DNA of 64,000 nucleotides from Allomuricauda sp. F6463D (GTDB lineage Bacteria; Bacteroidota; Bacteroidia; Flavobacteriales; Flavobacteriaceae). The notes under the pieces were generated by a model, which had not been told where the DNA came from, ran no database searches, and saw only the letters and a list, made by a program, of their open reading frames with translations. A program made the position numbers and the translations under genes. This document shows, one piece after another, positions 46,749 to 56,883 of this stretch (the first letter of the stretch is position 1; every line of letters begins with the position of its first letter). The DNA is taken from positions 764,151 through 828,150 of the forward strand of contig NZ_JALKAN010000001.1 of NCBI RefSeq assembly GCF_023015965.1, in the 5' to 3' direction.

Positions 46749-48176
46749 ATGAGAAAATTACTTCTTGCTATTGTGTCCATTATTGCCATTTTCGCCGGAA
46801 TTATTATCGTAAAGACCTTGTCTCTAAACTCCCATCAAGTAGACTCCGATCCATTGGAGCAATTGGATATTCCCGATATGGCAGTTCAAAATTTGGCAAG
46901 TGCAGTGCAGTACAAAACCATTTCCTTTAGCGAAGACGCAATTCCGGACTCTACAGCCTTTAATGGTTTTCATCAGTTTTTAAAAGATACTTACCCATTA
47001 GTGCATGAAAATCTGAAATTAGAGAAAATCAACGAATACAGTCTGCTATATACATGGGAAGGTTCCGATTCCACTAAAAAACCTATCATACTCCTTTCCC
47101 ACCAAGATGTAGTTCCCGTGGACCAGCCTACGATAAAGGATTGGGAAGCAGGACCGTTTGAAGGAAAAATTACAGACAGTCACATAATTGGCAGGGGAAC
47201 CATGGACGATAAAAGTTCCCTAATGGCACTCATGGAATCGGTGGAATTGTTACTAGGAGAATCATTTACACCTAAGCAAACCATTTATTTGGCCTTTGGT
47301 CACGATGAAGAACTAGGAGGGGAAAACGGAGCCAAAGCAATTGCAGCCTATTTAAAAGAAAAAGGCATTCAAGCAGCAATGACTTTGGATGAAGGTGGTT
47401 TTTTAGCTGACCAAATGGTTCCCGGAATAGATAAAACCGTTGCCATGGTAAACTTATCAGAAAAGGGTTACGCGTCTTTTAATTTAATAGTGGAAACAGG
47501 TGGCGGTCATAGTTCAGCTCCACCGGAAAAAAACACTTTGGGTATGTTGGCCCAGGCCATTGTGGACCTTGAAAACAATCAACTGCCCTATAAATTGGTG
47601 AAACCTATCGATTATCAATTTAAATATATGGGTGCAGAAATGCCTTTTATCAAAAAAATGGCCTTTGCCAATCCATGGCTTTTTAAAGGCCCCGTGCTAA
47701 AAGCGTTGAATGCACATACCACAACAGCACCAACGATTATTGAAGGCGGCGTAAAAGACAATGTAATACCAACAATGGGCAAGGCAACCATTAACTTTAG
47801 GATCCTACCGGGTGAAACCATTGAATCGGTAAAAGAACATATTCAAAATACTATTGACGATGGCATCAAGGTGGAATTGGCTGGCTTTGCCACAAATCCA
47901 TCCCCTGTTTCCGGTATCGACTCAGATGCTTTCAAAAACCTTGAAAAAACCATACGCTCCGTATTTCCTGAATCGGTAGTGGTGCCCGGTTTAATCGGAG
48001 GTGGAACGGACGCAAGATATTTTTATGATGTATCGGATGACGTGTACCGGTTCTACCCAATTCGAGTTGGACCGGATAGCATGACTAGGTTCCATGGCAT
48101 TGATGAAAAACTAAGTATTGATAATTACAAGGAGATGATCACATTTACCTACTACCTGATTAAAAGATTTAATTAG
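46749..48176 (+). CDS. M20 family metallopeptidase, membrane-anchored (PM20D1/CPS1-like)
   Basis: From the ATG at 46749, chosen because it begins a basic n-region and one membrane helix, the protein is 475 residues. An upstream in-frame ATG would add an unlikely polar leader. The di-zinc ligands are visible in LSHQDVVPV, GRGTMDDK and GHDEELGG, and the C-terminal ligand in MTRFHGIDE. The internal dimerisation domain contains GGGHSSAPP. Relatives condense or hydrolyse N-acyl amino acids or cut C-terminal residues. It probably acts in the periplasm. It ends 2 bp from the convergent yifB stop. Confidence 0.9.
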   Translation: MRKLLLAIVSIIAIFAGIIIVKTLSLNSHQVDSDPLEQLDIPDMAVQNLASAVQYKTISFSEDAIPDSTAFNGFHQFLKDTYPLVHENLKLEKINEYSLLYTWEGSDSTKKPIILLSHQDVVPVDQPTIKDWEAGPFEGKITDSHIIGRGTMDDKSSLMALMESVELLLGESFTPKQTIYLAFGHDEELGGENGAKAIAAYLKEKGIQAAMTLDEGGFLADQMVPGIDKTVAMVNLSEKGYASFNLIVETGGGHSSAPPEKNTLGMLAQAIVDLENNQLPYKLVKPIDYQFKYMGAEMPFIKKMAFANPWLFKGPVLKALNAHTTTAPTIIEGGVKDNVIPTMGKATINFRILPGETIESVKEHIQNTIDDGIKVELAGFATNPSPVSGIDSDAFKNLEKTIRSVFPESVVVPGLIGGGTDARYFYDVSDDVYRFYPIRVGPDSMTRFHGIDEKLSIDNYKEMITFTYYLIKRFN

Positions 48177-48178
48177 GT

Positions 48179-49714
48179 TTACCCCAACCAACCTTCCCGA
48201 TCCAAACTCCGGTATTGTATGGCTTCGGAGATATGGGTTTCCGTAATATGTTTGGATTGTTCCAGATCGGCAATAGTACGCGATACTTTTAAAATTCTGT
48301 CATAAGCCCTTGCGGAAAGATTAAGACGTTGCATAGCATCCTTTAAAAGATTTTTGGAGGATTCGCTCAGCTTGCAAAATTCTCTGATATGTTTGGTGCC
48401 CATTTGAGCGTTGTAGTGTGTCCCTTCAAACTTTATGAATCTCTTTGTTTGAATTCCCCTTGCCACTTCCACTCTCTTTCTGATTAAGGTACTGCTCTCC
48501 CCTTTCCGTTCTTCGGATAATTTTTCAAAAGGTACGGGAGTTACTTCAATATGAATATCGATCCTATCCAATAATGGCCCCGATATTTTTCCCAAGTAAC
48601 GTTGCATTTCGGCAGGAGATGAGGTTACTGGTGCATCCGGGTCGTTAAAATAGCCTCCAGGGCTCGGATTCATACTCGCAACCAACATAAAACTACTTGG
48701 ATAGGTCACTGTAAACTGCGCCCGAGCTATGGTTACTTCCCTATCTTCTATTGGCTGCCTCATTACTTCCAGAACACGTCGCTCAAACTCTGGTAGTTCA
48801 TCCAAAAACAAAACACCATTATGCGATAGGGAGATTTCTCCTGGTTGTGGATAACTCCCCCCTCCTACCAATGCCGCAGAACTAATTGTGTGATGTGGAT
48901 TTCTAAAAGGCCTCTGACTCATCAACCCTTTGTTCTTGACCTTGCCAACAACGCTATGAATTTTAGTGGTTTCCAGAGCTTCATGGAGTGTCATCGGCGG
49001 CAAAATAGATGGTAATCGCTTTGCCAACATCGTCTTTCCCGCTCCTGGTGGACCAATTAAAATTATATTATGCCCGCCTGCAGCGGCAATTTCCATACAT
49101 CGTTTTATGCTTTCCTGTCCTTTTACATCGGCAAAATCAAATTCGGGCATATGGAGGTGCTCATAAAATTCTTTCCTAGTATCCACTATGGTTCTTTCCA
49201 AAGGAGCACCTGAATCAAAAAAGTCGATGACCTCTTTAATGTTTTCTACTCCATATACTTCCAAACCATCCACAACCGCAGCTTCATTTGCATTTTCCTT
49301 GGGTAGGATAAATCCTTTATAACCTTCCTCGCTGGCCTTTATGGCAATGGGCAGAGCACCTTTAATCGGCTGCAAACCTCCATCCAAAGAAAGTTCGCCC
49401 ATAATTAAATAATCATCAATGTTTTCTGATTTAATTTGATTGGAAGCTGCCAAAATACCAATGGCCAAGGTAAGGTCATAAGCAGAACCCTCCTTTCTTA
49501 AATCGGCAGGAGCCATGTTGATGGTGATTTTTTTGCCGGGAATTCGATATCCGTTGTTTTGGAGTGCGGCGGCTATCCGAAAATTGCTTTCCTTAATGGC
49601 GTTATCGGGCAGTCCGACCAAATGGTATCCCACACCTTTATCAATATTTACCTCAACAACTATAGTTGTTGCCTCGATACCAAAGACGGCACTACCGTAA
49701 ACCTTTATGAGCAT
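48179..49714 (-). CDS. YifB/ComM family Mg-chelatase-like AAA+ ATPase
   Basis: This 511-residue protein has an N-terminal ChlI-like domain and a AAA+ core with Walker A GPPGAGKT and Walker B LFLDELPEF, followed by the C-terminal Mg_chelatase_C helices. The characterised relative ComM is a branch-migration helicase that aids integration of DNA taken up by natural transformation. It stands alone, 105 bp beyond the acylase gene. Confidence 0.93.
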   Translation of the reverse strand: MLIKVYGSAVFGIEATTIVVEVNIDKGVGYHLVGLPDNAIKESNFRIAAALQNNGYRIPGKKITINMAPADLRKEGSAYDLTLAIGILAASNQIKSENIDDYLIMGELSLDGGLQPIKGALPIAIKASEEGYKGFILPKENANEAAVVDGLEVYGVENIKEVIDFFDSGAPLERTIVDTRKEFYEHLHMPEFDFADVKGQESIKRCMEIAAAGGHNIILIGPPGAGKTMLAKRLPSILPPMTLHEALETTKIHSVVGKVKNKGLMSQRPFRNPHHTISSAALVGGGSYPQPGEISLSHNGVLFLDELPEFERRVLEVMRQPIEDREVTIARAQFTVTYPSSFMLVASMNPSPGGYFNDPDAPVTSSPAEMQRYLGKISGPLLDRIDIHIEVTPVPFEKLSEERKGESSTLIRKRVEVARGIQTKRFIKFEGTHYNAQMGTKHIREFCKLSESSKNLLKDAMQRLNLSARAYDRILKVSRTIADLEQSKHITETHISEAIQYRSLDREGWLG

Positions 49715-49778
49715 ATGGAGTTTCTACTTGAATAAGAGTGAAAAATAACCGATTCCACGCCAAAAAGAATGGTCTTTT

Positions 49779-49821
49779 GACGAATGCCCTATTTTGAATT
49801 GATGAATGCCCTTTTTGAATT
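49779..49821. repeat. Tandem duplication of 21-22 bp at the penicillin acylase 3' end
   Basis: The 22-bp copy at 49779-49800 and the 21-bp copy at 49801-49821 differ at one substitution and one indel. The second copy reaches into the acylase stop codon. Confidence 0.6.
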
Positions 49822-52207
49822 AACGAAAGATCAATACGGACTTTGCTGTTTCTTCGATTTCTTGTTTGTTCATCATCATTTTTCGAAACTCACCCTTCAC
49901 ATACATTTCTGCTTGGTCTTGATAATGTTTGCTCAATGGATTTCCAGATTGCCCTGTTGGCAATATGCTAATACTGTTCTCAACATCGGAGAAATCAACG
50001 ATACGCCTTGTGGATGGACCAGAACTTACTTTGTAAAATCCTGTGCTATCATAAGGAAAAGATAGGTTATTGATGACTTCTCGTGTTCCTTCCACTGGAA
50101 ATGGCCCTACATTGAAGTATTTCCGTAACGATTCCACTTGTCCAAATGGATGTTGATGCTCCAACGTATGTACTTTGTCCCACGACCACTGACTTGGATC
50201 TGGGCCAAAATCGGAAACCAAGGATTTCCATGCATCGGTGAAAGATTTCATGACAATACCCTCTCTTGTCTCCACTACATCAGTGGTATTTATATTGTCC
50301 CACCATTTACCGCTCCTCATTTGAGCTCCCCAAGCAATTTGTCTTTTGAACAAATGGGTAGATAGGAATTGTTCAAACATTTCTGACCCTAACTCATCTT
50401 CCATGGTGTTTTTCACCATATAGTATAGTGTTCTGTGGTAGATTACTGGATTAGTACTATTTAAGGTATATTTTCCGTCCCAATTTTTCAAAGAATCCAA
50501 TAGCACCAATTGTTCTTCGTTTAAATGGGTAACATCAAACAGTTTGATCAATTCTGAGATTACTTCTATGTTCACAGGAGAAGTAACATCTAAAATCATT
50601 TCGGATATGGACTCTTTGTCCCAGTCGTCTTTAGCGTCCAATAACTGTACGATCCGTTTTGCCCTATTTTCTGGCAAATAATACCCTGGATAGAGCATTC
50701 CTGCTATTGAATCTGGTTGATTGTTGGCAGAATACACATAATTTGATGGTGGGTTCTCGGACATTGGATTTTCCGAAAAATCCAAATAGCGTAGCGGTTC
50801 TTCTTCACCCGATGTTCCATCCAAAACAAACTTGGTGGACAAACTATCGGGCATTTGATAGAGTTTTGCCGTGGCCCACCATGCCACATTACCTTCTGCA
50901 TCTCCGTACATAACATTTAGTCCCGGTGCGTGGATATTCGGCAATGCACTTTTAAACTCTTCCATGTTTGTTGCATGGCTAAGTCCATAAAGTGCGTGTA
51001 GTACCATGTTTTTGGGTTTGGTATAAATCCACGACATGGATATAGGACGCTCACCGGTAATTTGGTCTGCAATATTGTTCAAGACGGGGCCATGATGCGT
51101 TTTTTTATAGGTAAAGGAAACGTCCTCACCATCCTTCACTTTAATGGTTTTGTTTACGAACTCATAGTTTTTCCAACCTTCTGCCGTTTTATATTTGGTA
51201 CTGTCCGATGGATTGGTTTCTTCGTAATAAAAATCAATATCATCATTCTCGAACATGGTTAGGCCATAGGCCAGTTTTCTATCATGTCCAAGCAAGGGAA
51301 ATGGCACACCTGCCAAATGATACCCATATTTCTCATAAGTTGGGGTGCTAATGTGGGCTTCGTACCAAACGGAAGGTTGGGCAAATCCAATATGTGGATC
51401 ATTGGCAAAGATCACTTTTCCATTTTTAGTTTTTTGGGGTGCCACCACCCAACTATTGCTTCCTTCGAACTGTGGTATGGGAAGCTTGTCCAAGGCTGCA
51501 GTTACACTTGCCGTTACATTGGCTCCCAAAGTGTCCGTTTTAACTCCTTTATAATTTTTAATCCAAACAGTAGTGGTATCCGAACTAATGGTCAAATCAT
51601 CCATGTACTCATCTCCCAGCTTATTGCGCATAGAGGTCAACAATGGGTCTGTTTTGTGAGCCATGGCAAAACTAAAGGCCATGTAGCCCACAGCGTTGTA
51701 CACATCTTCCAAAGCAAACGGTTCCTTTTCAATACCGGTTACATAAAATTCAATGGGTGTTGGACCATTTTCTATAAACTCGTTTATCCCATCCAAATAG
51801 GCTTGGGCAAGTGCAATGGTTTCATTCTTACGGTCCAGTTCTTCCAATGTTGTACGAGTATGGTCATCTATGCCCAACGACAACAAGAACTTATCTGTTT
51901 TAACCATGTCCTCGCCAAAAAGTTCTGAAAGCCTCCCTTTTGCCACTCTGCGCAATAATTCCATCTGCCATAATCTGTCTTGGGCATGCACATAGCCTAA
52001 AGCTCTTAAAGCATCCGTTTCATTGTCAGCATAAATATGGGGAATACCATAAGGGTCGAAATAAGTGGTCACCTCATTGGAAATACCCGGCAGCGACTTT
52101 TCGCCTCCGTAATCCGGCTTAAGGCTATTAATAAATATGGCGACACCAATGATTACAATAAGAAGCAGTCCTAGGAGTACAAGAAGTACTTTTTTGTATT
52201 TTTTCAC
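49820..52207 (-). CDS. Penicillin acylase family N-terminal nucleophile hydrolase
   Basis: The 795-residue precursor has an N-terminal membrane anchor/signal (residues ~7-27). Autocleavage should occur before Ser250 in EGSNSWVV, giving a ~220-residue alpha chain plus spacer and a ~545-residue beta chain with the Ser nucleophile. Beta-chain motifs NDPHIGF and SANNQPDS are intact. The family hydrolyses amides such as beta-lactam side chains or acyl-homoserine lactones; relatives in marine Bacteroidota could quench quorum signals. The substrate cannot be told. It is the last gene of a leftward series starting at 57420. Confidence 0.92.
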   Translation of the reverse strand: MKKYKKVLLVLLGLLLIVIIGVAIFINSLKPDYGGEKSLPGISNEVTTYFDPYGIPHIYADNETDALRALGYVHAQDRLWQMELLRRVAKGRLSELFGEDMVKTDKFLLSLGIDDHTRTTLEELDRKNETIALAQAYLDGINEFIENGPTPIEFYVTGIEKEPFALEDVYNAVGYMAFSFAMAHKTDPLLTSMRNKLGDEYMDDLTISSDTTTVWIKNYKGVKTDTLGANVTASVTAALDKLPIPQFEGSNSWVVAPQKTKNGKVIFANDPHIGFAQPSVWYEAHISTPTYEKYGYHLAGVPFPLLGHDRKLAYGLTMFENDDIDFYYEETNPSDSTKYKTAEGWKNYEFVNKTIKVKDGEDVSFTYKKTHHGPVLNNIADQITGERPISMSWIYTKPKNMVLHALYGLSHATNMEEFKSALPNIHAPGLNVMYGDAEGNVAWWATAKLYQMPDSLSTKFVLDGTSGEEEPLRYLDFSENPMSENPPSNYVYSANNQPDSIAGMLYPGYYLPENRAKRIVQLLDAKDDWDKESISEMILDVTSPVNIEVISELIKLFDVTHLNEEQLVLLDSLKNWDGKYTLNSTNPVIYHRTLYYMVKNTMEDELGSEMFEQFLSTHLFKRQIAWGAQMRSGKWWDNINTTDVVETREGIVMKSFTDAWKSLVSDFGPDPSQWSWDKVHTLEHQHPFGQVESLRKYFNVGPFPVEGTREVINNLSFPYDSTGFYKVSSGPSTRRIVDFSDVENSISILPTGQSGNPLSKHYQDQAEMYVKGEFRKMMMNKQEIEETAKSVLIFR

Positions 52208-52289
52208 GAAGATGAGTTAAGTCAGTTTGTGCACCCTAAGTTAAAACTAATTTATTAATCCGTTGCGTTAAACAATTGACAAATGTCAA

Positions 52290-54269
52290 TTATCTACCCA
52301 TGGAAAGATGGTGGTTTTCCAAGCCCGATTTCAACCATGCCTCATATGTTTCCACATCTACATATTGTACCGCCTCATTCAAAATCTCCAAATTTGGGGA
52401 TAGTAGCACGTAGTACGGTTGGGAAGCTGCATTGAAGTTAATGGTTTGGAAGGTCCCCCATTTTTGACCTATGGTCTCTATGGTTTTAATTCTCCCTGAA
52501 TCGTACTTAAAATCGAATTGTTCGGATTCGGGAAGCTCTTTTCTATCATCGATATAAAGCGAGATTAAAACATAATCTTCTTTTAACATGGCATATACAC
52601 CAGGATCACTCCACACATTTTCTTCCATTTTTCTGCAGTTGACACAGGCCCATCCCGTAAAATCGAGCAAAATAGGTTTATTGACCTCTTTTGCGTATGC
52701 CACGCCTTCGTCAAAATCTTTGTAACAATCCAATCCTAAAGGACAGTCACTTTCTGTTTCCACCACACTGTAAAAACTTGGTGGAGGAAACCCACTCAAC
52801 AATTTTAAATGTGTAATATTAAAAAGTCCCAGCACTAAATAAACAGTAAAAACCAAACTTACGATTCCCGTTAGTTTTCTGGCGGGCGAAAGGTTTTTCT
52901 TTGGTCCATCGTGTGGGAATCTTAAGATACCAAAGAGGTACAAGGTCATCAAAATGAACAATACCACCCAAACACCTAAAAATATTTCTCTTTTAAAAAT
53001 GCCCCAGTTGCCTACCAAGTCGGCATTGGACAAAAATTTGAACGCCAACGCCAACTCCAAAAAGCCAAGCACCACTTTTACCGTGGTCATCCATCCACCG
53101 GATTTTGGCAAAGAATTCAACCACGCAGGGAACATGGCAAACAAAGCAAACGGCAAGGCCAAAGCCAAACCAAAACCAACCATTCCCGAAGTTAAGTTTG
53201 TTGCCACATTACCCTCTGCCAACGTTGTGCTCCCCAAGAGTCCGCCCAAAATGGGTCCTGTGCATGAGAAGGACACAATAGCCAATGTTAATGCCATAAA
53301 AAAGATACCAAGGCCCCCTCCTACTTTGGACGAAGCAGAATCCATCTTGTTGGCCCAAGAGCTGGGCAAGGTTAATTCGTAATAGCCAAAAAACGAAAAG
53401 GCAAAAAAGACAAAAATGACAAAGAAGAACACGTTGAGCCAAATATTTGTGGCTATGGTGTTCAATATTTGCGAATCCACCGAATTGAACAAATGAAACG
53501 GTAAACTCAACAAGAAATAAATCAACACAATAAAGAATCCGTACAACAGGGCATTACCCACCCCTTTGGTCTTATTTTGTGATTGTTTGGTGAAAAATGA
53601 AACTGTTAATGGAATCATTGGGAAAACACATGGGGTCAACAATGCAATAAGTCCCCCTATAAAACCAAGACCAAAAATCACCCATAAATTGGCCTGTCCC
53701 TCGGAGTCCGACCCGCCATTTTGGTTCAGTAGGTTTTTGTTTTTTAAATCTACCTTTAAAGATTCCCCGAGAGCTTTGCTTCTTTCGTCCAAAGACATTT
53801 CTTCCGCGACAAAACCTTTTCCATCCAACGAAATTTGAAAATACTCATCGACAGGAAGGCAAACTTCCTTACAAATCTGATAAAACAGGTTGACTGATAC
53901 TTGGTTGATTTCAGGGTCAAGCAATTTAATTTTTTGAGTGAAAATGGCCTCTTTCTTAAAAAAAGTCTCTTCTACCTCAAATATATCGCTGTACTCTGTT
54001 ATGGTTTCACTTTCCTGGGTTTCACCAAGTAACTCGTAATCCTCTCCAGCTTTTTCAAAAGAAAATTCACTGGGCAAAGAGCCTCCTTCGGCAGTATATT
54101 GGGAATACACGTGCCATCCGTCCATAATTTTCCCCTTGAACACCAATTCGTATTCGGTATCGGACAATTTATGTACTTCGTGGCTCCAAACTGCTGGATT
54201 CTCATCGGTTTGGGCGAATGTTATTAGATTAATGAAAAATAATCCTAAAAAGAGTATTGATAATCTCAT
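52290..54269 (-). CDS. DsbD-type protein-disulfide reductase (CcdA-like channel plus thioredoxin domain)
   Basis: This 659-residue electron carrier brings reducing power across the inner membrane. In order: signal peptide (cleavage near TFAQ), a DsbD-alpha-like periplasmic domain (~25-150), eight predicted membrane helices with the paired cysteines in LTPCVFPMIP and FSCTGPILGG, and a C-terminal thioredoxin-like domain with CVNC at ~542-545. It is 82 bp upstream of the acylase and overlaps tilS by 4 bp. Confidence 0.92.
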   Translation of the reverse strand: MRLSILFLGLFFINLITFAQTDENPAVWSHEVHKLSDTEYELVFKGKIMDGWHVYSQYTAEGGSLPSEFSFEKAGEDYELLGETQESETITEYSDIFEVEETFFKKEAIFTQKIKLLDPEINQVSVNLFYQICKEVCLPVDEYFQISLDGKGFVAEEMSLDERSKALGESLKVDLKNKNLLNQNGGSDSEGQANLWVIFGLGFIGGLIALLTPCVFPMIPLTVSFFTKQSQNKTKGVGNALLYGFFIVLIYFLLSLPFHLFNSVDSQILNTIATNIWLNVFFFVIFVFFAFSFFGYYELTLPSSWANKMDSASSKVGGGLGIFFMALTLAIVSFSCTGPILGGLLGSTTLAEGNVATNLTSGMVGFGLALALPFALFAMFPAWLNSLPKSGGWMTTVKVVLGFLELALAFKFLSNADLVGNWGIFKREIFLGVWVVLFILMTLYLFGILRFPHDGPKKNLSPARKLTGIVSLVFTVYLVLGLFNITHLKLLSGFPPPSFYSVVETESDCPLGLDCYKDFDEGVAYAKEVNKPILLDFTGWACVNCRKMEENVWSDPGVYAMLKEDYVLISLYIDDRKELPESEQFDFKYDSGRIKTIETIGQKWGTFQTINFNAASQPYYVLLSPNLEILNEAVQYVDVETYEAWLKSGLENHHLSMGR

Positions 54270-55573
54270 GTAAGTTGGGTAATCTTTAATATTTGTCGGG
54301 TTGAATCCTCAACCTTGAATCGTTCGTCGGCCCTTTTCCCTACAACCCAAATAATGTTGTTGTCCGAACAAAGTAACCACTGTTTTTCTTTGGAAATCAG
54401 GTCCATTTTTTCATCTTTAAAAAATTTGGACAACTTTTTCTTGCCTTGCATCCCAAAAGGATAAAAATAGTCGCCTTTTTCCCAGTTCCTTAATACTAAC
54501 GGAAAGTTTAACTTTTCCTTATCCAAAAATACGACATTTCGTCCCTGTTTCTCAATGGTTTCTACATATTCCAATTTCAAATTAACCGGGACGTTCGGTG
54601 GTGTATCCTCCAAATAAATTGGGTAAGATTCTTTTTTCTTGGGTTTGAGCTCAGAAAGAATAAGACAATCCCTATCCTTAAGCAACTGATGGGTACTGGA
54701 AACCACATGTTTACCACTTATGGCGGTCAACAATCCTTTTACATCTTCCCATTGCGTAAAACCATAGTCGTGGAACAATCCGAAGAGGTACGGTTCCAAA
54801 GGTACCAGTTGTTCCAGTTCCGAAACACGTATTTCAATAGCCCCGTTTTTTGGTTTAAATAAATTGGTTTTTAATTCATTTAATTGATGTTTCAACAAAT
54901 CATTGGTCTGCTGCAAATTGTCTTGGGTCTTCAAGAAATTTTGTAAAAAAGTAGGATGCAGTTCTTTTAAAAGCGGTACAATTTGATGGCGTATCTTGTT
55001 GCGCAGATATTTGATACTGGCATTACTGCTATCCTCACGCCATATCACGTTTTCCGATTTGGCATAGTCCAAAATCTCCTGTTCCGAAAAGGGCAATAAT
55101 GGGCGAACTACATGTTGGTTTACTTTTGGTATACCTGACAGTCCTTGGATTCCGGTACCTCGAGATAGATTGATAAGAAATGTTTCCAAACTATCGTCCG
55201 CATGATGGGCGGTCAATACAAAATCAAAACTATGGGCTTGTAACAATTCGGCAAACCATTGGTAACGTAATTCTCGAGCTGCCATTTGTATAGAAATGCC
55301 CTGGGTTTCGGCATAATCCGCTGTTTTAAAACACGCTACAAAAACCTCAACACCAAGTTGGGCTGCCAGTCTTCGCACAAAATCCTCATCGCCATCACTC
55401 TCTTCAGCGCGAAGGTTAAAATTACAATGGGCCAAGGCAATGTCCATGCCTTCCGAAATACACAAATGTGCCAATACCACACTGTCCACACCCCCACTAC
55501 AGGCCAATAGCAGTTTTTTTCCTTTTAGGAAAAACATGTTTTGGCCAATGTGTTCTGAAAATTTTGGGAACAT
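54266..55573 (-). CDS. tilS: tRNA(Ile)-lysidine synthase
   Basis: This essential enzyme converts C34 of tRNA-Ile(CAU) to lysidine so that AUA is read as isoleucine. It is 435 residues. PP-loop ATPase motif SGGVDS is at residues 26-31; the linker and C-terminal TilS domain (WEKGDYFYPFGMQGKKKL) are present. The 4-bp overlap with dsbD and the short gap to pabB place it mid-operon. Confidence 0.95.
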   Translation of the reverse strand: MFPKFSEHIGQNMFFLKGKKLLLACSGGVDSVVLAHLCISEGMDIALAHCNFNLRAEESDGDEDFVRRLAAQLGVEVFVACFKTADYAETQGISIQMAARELRYQWFAELLQAHSFDFVLTAHHADDSLETFLINLSRGTGIQGLSGIPKVNQHVVRPLLPFSEQEILDYAKSENVIWREDSSNASIKYLRNKIRHQIVPLLKELHPTFLQNFLKTQDNLQQTNDLLKHQLNELKTNLFKPKNGAIEIRVSELEQLVPLEPYLFGLFHDYGFTQWEDVKGLLTAISGKHVVSSTHQLLKDRDCLILSELKPKKKESYPIYLEDTPPNVPVNLKLEYVETIEKQGRNVVFLDKEKLNFPLVLRNWEKGDYFYPFGMQGKKKLSKFFKDEKMDLISKEKQWLLCSDNNIIWVVGKRADERFKVEDSTRQILKITQLT

Positions 55574-55596
55574 GGTGCGAATTTACAAATTAACCC

Positions 55597-56880
55597 TTAG
55601 CCTTCCTCCAATACTGTTCGCATAGCTTTTGCTTTTAGCAAACATTCTTGGTATTCCTTTTCCGGGTCGGATTTTGCCGTAATGGCACTACCTACGGAAA
55701 ATGACACGTATTTTTTATTGGCATTGTACAAAATACTCCGGATCACCACATTAAAATCCAAATCCCCTGTTGGATCAAAGTATCCAATTGCGCCGCTGTA
55801 CAAACCTCGTTTGGTTTCTTCCAGTTCTTCAATAATTTTCATTGCAGAAATTTTTGGAGCACCCGTCATACTACCCATAGGAAAGGTTTCCTTTATAAGT
55901 TCAATTGGATTTTTATCTACTGGAACTGTTGAAACTATAGTTGAGATCAATTGGTGTACTTGCTTAAAGGTATATGGTTTACATAGTTCTTCCACTTGTA
56001 CAGACCCCTTTAATGCACTTTTAGCCAAATCATTACGAACCAAATCCGTGATCATTATATTTTCTGAGCGCTCCTTCTGATCTTGGAGCAGATCATTTTT
56101 CATTTTTTCATCCCCAGCTGTATCTTTTCCACGTGGTGCAGTCCCCTTTATGGGTTGTGAAATCACTTTTTGCCCTATTTTTTTTAGATACCGTTCTGGC
56201 GAGGCACACAAAAGATATCGTTCTCCCAATCTAACAAATGATGCAAAAGGTGGTTCGGAGATATTATTTAATTTTTGGTACGTTTCCCAGGGATCAATAT
56301 TTACATCTACTGCATAAAACTCTTGGCAAAAATTGGCTTCGTAAATATCCCCACGATGGATATGTTGTAAAAAACGGTCGGCTTTTTCAAAATAAGCATC
56401 CTTATGGATTCGCATTTTAATTTTGATAGGGCTCTCTTGTTTCTTTGGTACAACTTCCTTCTTAAAGTTCGTTATCTCTTCAAGATCCGCTTCAATTTCG
56501 TGAGCAAAAGCATTCAAGTACTTAAAATGAATTTGCCCATCATCAATTAGTATAATTTTATGGGGTTGAAAAAATTGTATCACCGGAAATTCCAAAACAT
56601 CCAAATTCCTTGAGGTCAATGCTTCCAACTCATTTTTAAAATCATAGGAAAAATAGCCGAAAAGCCAATCTTTTTGGTGCTCCAGAAACGTTTGGAGCTC
56701 GTCCACATTCTTAATCATCTGCGAATTACCTATGGCCAAGCAAGCCTCGAAACTGGAATATGGGTCTTGGTGCGAATTACTGTCCAACCAAACTACATTG
56801 CAATGCAACCTCGACCATTGAAACAGCTTCTTTTTACTTTGTAAAAGAGCATTGAGCTTAAAGGATCGGTGTGTTCGCAA
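55597..56880 (-). CDS. pabB: Aminodeoxychorismate synthase component I
   Basis: This enzyme aminates chorismate to 4-amino-4-deoxychorismate for folate synthesis. The 427-residue protein carries chorismate-binding motifs GDIYEANFCQ, PIKGTAPRG, LVRNDL and FPMGSMTGAPK. PabB is preferred over TrpE because the N-terminal domain is short and the gene is not with trp genes. No pabA or pabC lies in the window; a bifunctional amidotransferase must come from elsewhere. It is 3 bp from the upstream reductase stop and 23 bp from tilS. Confidence 0.9.
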   Translation of the reverse strand: MRTHRSFKLNALLQSKKKLFQWSRLHCNVVWLDSNSHQDPYSSFEACLAIGNSQMIKNVDELQTFLEHQKDWLFGYFSYDFKNELEALTSRNLDVLEFPVIQFFQPHKIILIDDGQIHFKYLNAFAHEIEADLEEITNFKKEVVPKKQESPIKIKMRIHKDAYFEKADRFLQHIHRGDIYEANFCQEFYAVDVNIDPWETYQKLNNISEPPFASFVRLGERYLLCASPERYLKKIGQKVISQPIKGTAPRGKDTAGDEKMKNDLLQDQKERSENIMITDLVRNDLAKSALKGSVQVEELCKPYTFKQVHQLISTIVSTVPVDKNPIELIKETFPMGSMTGAPKISAMKIIEELEETKRGLYSGAIGYFDPTGDLDFNVVIRSILYNANKKYVSFSVGSAITAKSDPEKEYQECLLKAKAMRTVLEEG

Positions 56881-56883
56881 TAC

